From positions 25,193,967 through 25,257,966 of the forward strand of contig NC_062978.1 in the NCBI RefSeq assembly GCF_023078275.1: a stretch of 64,000 bases of DNA. The letters are read 5' to 3'. The position numbers and the translations under genes were made by a program. Shown here in pieces: positions 60,628 through 64,000 of the stretch; position 1 is the first letter of the stretch, and every line of letters starts with the position of its first letter. Under the pieces are notes generated by a model. The model saw nothing but the letters and a program-made list of their open reading frames with translations. It had not been told where the DNA came from and searched no databases. Source of the DNA: Leguminivora glycinivorella (lineage: Eukaryota; Arthropoda; Insecta; Lepidoptera; Tortricidae).

Positions 60628-60685
60628 GTCGGTCTAATATTCGCAAGCACATCGCAGATGTCAGAGTTTCGAATCCCGGCCAGGC

Positions 60686-60892
60686 AGGCAAGTATGATCG
60701 CGCGATAAATGATAAAACATCAGGCCGTCCCTATCGCACTATTAGTAAGTGCAATAGGGACGACACGATGTTTTATCGTGTCGTCCCTATTGCACTTACT
60801 ACCGTATGCCAGAAATAAAATAAAATTTTATTTCTGGCAGGCAATCATGGTCGCGCGACCATGATTGCCTGCCAGAAATAAAATTTTATTTT
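60686..60892. repeat. Complex foldback with a 76-bp perfect palindrome
   Basis: Positions 60817-60892 are a perfect palindrome centred between 60854 and 60855 (core CATGGTCGC/GCGACCATG, arms 38 bp). Just left, AGTGCAATAGGGACGACACG and its complement flank a 5-bp loop near 60775 with ~26-bp arms. Part of the sequence recurs at 57355. Unstable in cloning if real. Confidence 0.8.
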
Positions 60893-61169
60893 TGTATTTA
60901 TAAGAGATTTTTTTTATGAGCGTGTGTGGTGACGGGTTAAGAATTTCACCACCCCCTTTCTTCCCGTGGGTGTCGTAGAAGGCGACTATGGGATATGGGT
61001 TAAATTGTGGCGTAGGCGAGAGGCTGGCAACCTGTCACTGCAATGTCACAGTTTCGTTTTCTTTCAACCCCTTATTTGCCAAGAGTGGCACTGAAGCTTT
61101 AGTAGTTTCATGTGTTCTGCCTACCCCTTTATGGGATACAGGCGTGATTGTATGTATGTATTGTATGTT
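60893..61169. repeat. Retroposon-like spacer
   Basis: GTGACGGGTTAAGAATTTCA, CCCGTGGGTGTCGTAGAAGG, GGCGACTATGGGATATGGGT and CTGTCACTGCAATGTCACAG are phrases of common lepidopteran retroposon ends. No ORF accepted. Confidence 0.4.
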
Positions 61170-61719
61170 TTTTAGGGTTCCGTAGTCAACTAGGAACCCT
61201 TATAGTTTCGCCATGTCTGTCTGTCCGTCCGTCCGTCCGTCCGTCCGCGGATAATCTCAGTAACCGTTAGCACTAGAAAGCTAAAATTTGGTACCAATAT
61301 GTATATCAATCACGCCGACAAAGTGCAAAAATAAAAAATGGAAAAAAATGTTTTATTAGGGTACCCCCCCTACATGTAAAGTGGGGGCTGATATTTTTTT
61401 TCATTCCAACCCCAACGTGTGATATATTTTTAGATAGCTATTTAAAAATGAATAAGAGTTTACTAAGATCGTTTTTTGATAATATTAATATTTTCGGAAA
61501 TAATCGCTTCTAAATGAAAAAAAAGTGCGTCCCCCCCCCCTCTAACTTTTGAACCATATGTTTAAAAAATATGAAAAAAATCACAAAAGTAGAACTTTAT
61601 AAAGACTTTCTAGGAAAATTGTTTTGAACTTGATAGGTTCAGTAGTTTTTGAGAAAAATACAGAAAACTACGGAACCCTACACTGAGCGTGGCCCGACAC
61701 GCTCTTGGCCGGTTTTTTT
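61170..61719 (-). mobile_element. 'GGGTTCCGTAG' element, copy F (inverted)
   Basis: Minus-strand full copy with both ends and a (GTCC)n tract at ~61224-61246. Confidence 0.8.
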
Positions 61720-62079
61720 ATCTAAAGACGTGATAATATAATAAAATAGATCGGTCGCCCAGGTAGGTACTGAATAAGAATTAGGGCAAAATATTGTTAT
61801 TACATGTCACAGACAGCCAAGTAAACAAGTTTTATGTATTAGTTTGATAATAAAACCAATGATAAGCGACAGTTATTAGTTGCGTGGTGAGTGAGGACAA
61901 TACCAACAATAGCAAATCGTCACTCGTGTGGGTGGAAGTAGCGTAATGTTTAGCTATTTAGTTTTAAGTTAATCTCGTGGTAGGTACCTACCTTACTATG
62001 GTTTTAACCCTGACACAGAGACCTATTTTAGTAGGTATTTGGCACCCTGGGCCAGTTAGATTTGCCGCCCTATTATTTA

Positions 62080-62372
62080 TTTATTTATTTATTTAAATTT
62101 TATTGCACAAATTATCAATAAAAAGTACAAATGGCGGACTTAACGCCTTAAGGCATTCTCTACCAGTCAACCATTGGGCAAAACAGAGATAGTTAGTTTG
62201 GTGCACAAGATTATAAAGCCAGTATGAGATTGTAACGAATAAATACAAGTCGATACTATTATAAAATAAACATACACAAATACAATAAGTAAACCTACAT
62301 AATATATTAGTATAATACATATACATATATGCATAAAATACACATACACATAAATAAATAAATGTACCTAGT
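62080..62372 (-). mobile_element. LINE 3'-UTR fragment
   Basis: Minus strand: GGTTGACTGGTAGAGAATGC, TTAAGTCCGCCATTTGTACT, TTTATTGATAATTTGTGCAA then (TAAA)n. Same end as 20180-20292 with a longer upstream body. Confidence 0.6.
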
Positions 62373-62561
62373 GCGAGACATCAAGTAGACTTTAATCTCG
62401 AATGTTTGCAAATAAGTGCTTACGCAACTTGCTTTTTTTTTGCTTTTTGCTTTTTTTTTTGCTTTTTGCTTTTTTTTATTAAGTGAAGATAAATAGGTAA
62501 GTATAGGTTAGGTAGGTTAATTTGAGAAATAATCTAACCTAGGTACTTAATTTAAATTTTG

Positions 62562-62697
62562 AAAAAAGCCCCCGACATAGTGGACCGATTTTCATCAAAC
62601 ATGGCATCAAAGCTACGATGCTACAGACAGACACACATACAGACAGACAAGTCAAACTTATAACACCCCGTCGTTTTTGCGCCGAGGGTTAAAAACG
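62562..62697 (-). repeat. Interspersed repeat, 'CGACGGGGTGTTATAAG' family, copy 5
   Basis: A shortened minus-strand copy: GTGGACCGATTTTCATCAAA, (GACA)n, TTATAACACCCCGTCGTTTT. Confidence 0.7.
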
Positions 62698-62734
62698 GGC
62701 TAAGTGTGAGTCGGTCTCTCCCACCTAGGGTAGG

Positions 62735-63849
62735 TACAGTCAGCGACATAAATAAGTGATAATTTCTGTAAGTTGTCACTTTTACAGCCAAATAGGAGCC
62801 TCAAGAGCAATAGTTTTACAAGTTCCTCAACATCGGTCTGCTGCTTTTAAGGGGAGTTTTAGATACTGCGCAACCAAATGCTGGAACAATATACCACCAC
62901 CAATCCGCCAATTAAAGAGCACAGCAAGTTTTAAACCAAAATATAGACTATATCTTTTAAACCAGCAGAAATCATAATATTAATTACAATTGCTTGCCAC
63001 ATCACAACGCTGAGCCAGCGCCTTTTGTACCACATATTTCTTTATAATTTTGTTTCTTTTTTCTTGGGTTAGTTAAGGCTGCTTTCAAAAAAAACGTCAA
63101 AAGAATGTAAAATTGATAGTTTTAGTCGGTGAAATACTACACTTTCCGTTATCCAATAGATTTATTTAATTCAAGTTCCAGTTAGAGCATCTTATTATCT
63201 TGATTTCTATAAGACTGGATTTTTGAAAACTAACTCATTAAATTAATTATGAATTTTTCTCTAATGCACGTTTAGAAAAACGCACCTATAGAGCTGAATC
63301 AGTCGATCTTATTTGTAAAATTTGGACAATTTTGAATATTAAAACGGGTAAATTTATAATTCGTATATCCTGTACCACAATCATTTCAGACTAGATTTTT
63401 ATTTTAAGTTTTTGAAAAAGAGTAAACTAGCCTAAGGCGAATTCAATTTTTTTCAGAAATTACCTAAAATTTGAAAATCTACATCACATCGAAGTAAGTT
63501 TTGTACTAAATTAATCTGCAACGTTTACTTAAATTGCTGTTATGCCTTAGTGATTATAAATTGCTATTATTGATTTTTGCCAATTTTTTGAAAACGAGCC
63601 TTCACCGGTACAATTATTACCACTTTTGGACATTTTCTCATATTTTGTTAGACCAAGTAGGAAAAGTCCTATAATGTGATATATATTTATAAACTACTCG
63701 CAAAGCCCTTTAATTTGATACCACACACGGTATGATCAAGCGCTCGGTTGCGATTTCACTATTTTTAACACGAAAGCCCTCTTAAGTTAACATGATGTTA
63801 GTGACAAGGTACAAAAATCATCACTTATTTATGCTGGTGACTGGACCGT
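62735..63849. mobile_element. Inverted-repeat element (~1.1 kb) with a LINE-like ORF end inside
   Basis: GCGACATAAATAAGTGATAA (62743-62762) is matched in inverse by ATCATCACTTATTTATGCTG near 63818-63837, and both are followed outward by CAGTC/GACTG. Inside (62770-62977) a frame reads FRYCATKCWNNIPPPIRQL..., like the end of a LINE reverse transcriptase. The rest is AT-rich. It could be an element that captured a LINE fragment. Confidence 0.45.
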
Positions 63850-64000
63850 ACAAACTTTCAATCGTTAAAATAATCGGTTCTCACTATTGAGTAACGATTC
63901 TAAACTCATGTCAGCATCACAATGCGATGTCACAGAGAATGATAGAGAGAGAAAAATCTCACAGAGAGATGAATAACTTTAGTTTACGTACCTGCCTACC

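Overview
The window is animal nuclear DNA, almost certainly from a moth or butterfly (Lepidoptera). It holds intron-rich genes with GT-AG introns, insect-type host genes, and a very dense repeat content: tRNA-derived SINEs, short inverted-repeat elements, Helitron-like ends with TC/CTAG termini, RTE-type LINE scraps, and young BEL/Pao and Gypsy retrotransposons. The species cannot be read from the sequence. All gene models were built by hand from exon reading frames, splice sites and intron phases. There is no transcript evidence.

Left part (1-14.6 kb). A CYP4-family cytochrome P450 (+) enters from the left edge; eight exons are visible and the N-terminal ~110 residues lie upstream. It converges on a minus-strand gene for the HOPS tethering subunit Vps39. 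Only the C-terminal ~526 residues of Vps39 can be found, and the N-terminal CNH half is absent from the adjoining DNA. The end of its last exon is tandemly triplicated.

Middle (14.6-37 kb). After a repeat-filled spacer comes a seven-exon minus-strand gene, probably SNAPC1 (an snRNA-promoter activating complex subunit), with a long acidic/lysine-rich C-terminal exon. Its 8.9-kb first large intron contains a three-layer nest: an intact BEL/Pao element with 560-bp LTRs that differ at one base, inside a hAT-like inverted-repeat element, inside a LINE fragment.

37-46.5 kb. A three-exon plus-strand gene encodes TADA1 (the SAGA core subunit Ada1). Its second intron holds a 1.5-kb inverted-repeat element interrupted by an intact Ty3/Gypsy element. 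That element has identical 109-bp LTRs, gag and pol, and an extra upstream ORF for a small protein with a myristoylation motif and one membrane segment.

Right part (46.5-64 kb). A LINE-rich spacer leads to two tandem plus-strand paralogues for small two-domain immunoglobulin membrane proteins. The first is complete (292 residues). The second shows only its first two exons. Inside the last intron of the first gene is an array of eight full and one broken copies of a 121-bp exon piece, each full copy ending in a splice donor. This is the most unusual structure in the window.

The genes do not form a pathway. SNAPC1 and TADA1 are divergent neighbours that both serve nuclear transcription. P450 and Vps39 are convergent, with their poly(A) signals about 10 bp apart. 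Most of the rest is mobile DNA, and several families recur across the window, so their copies support one another.
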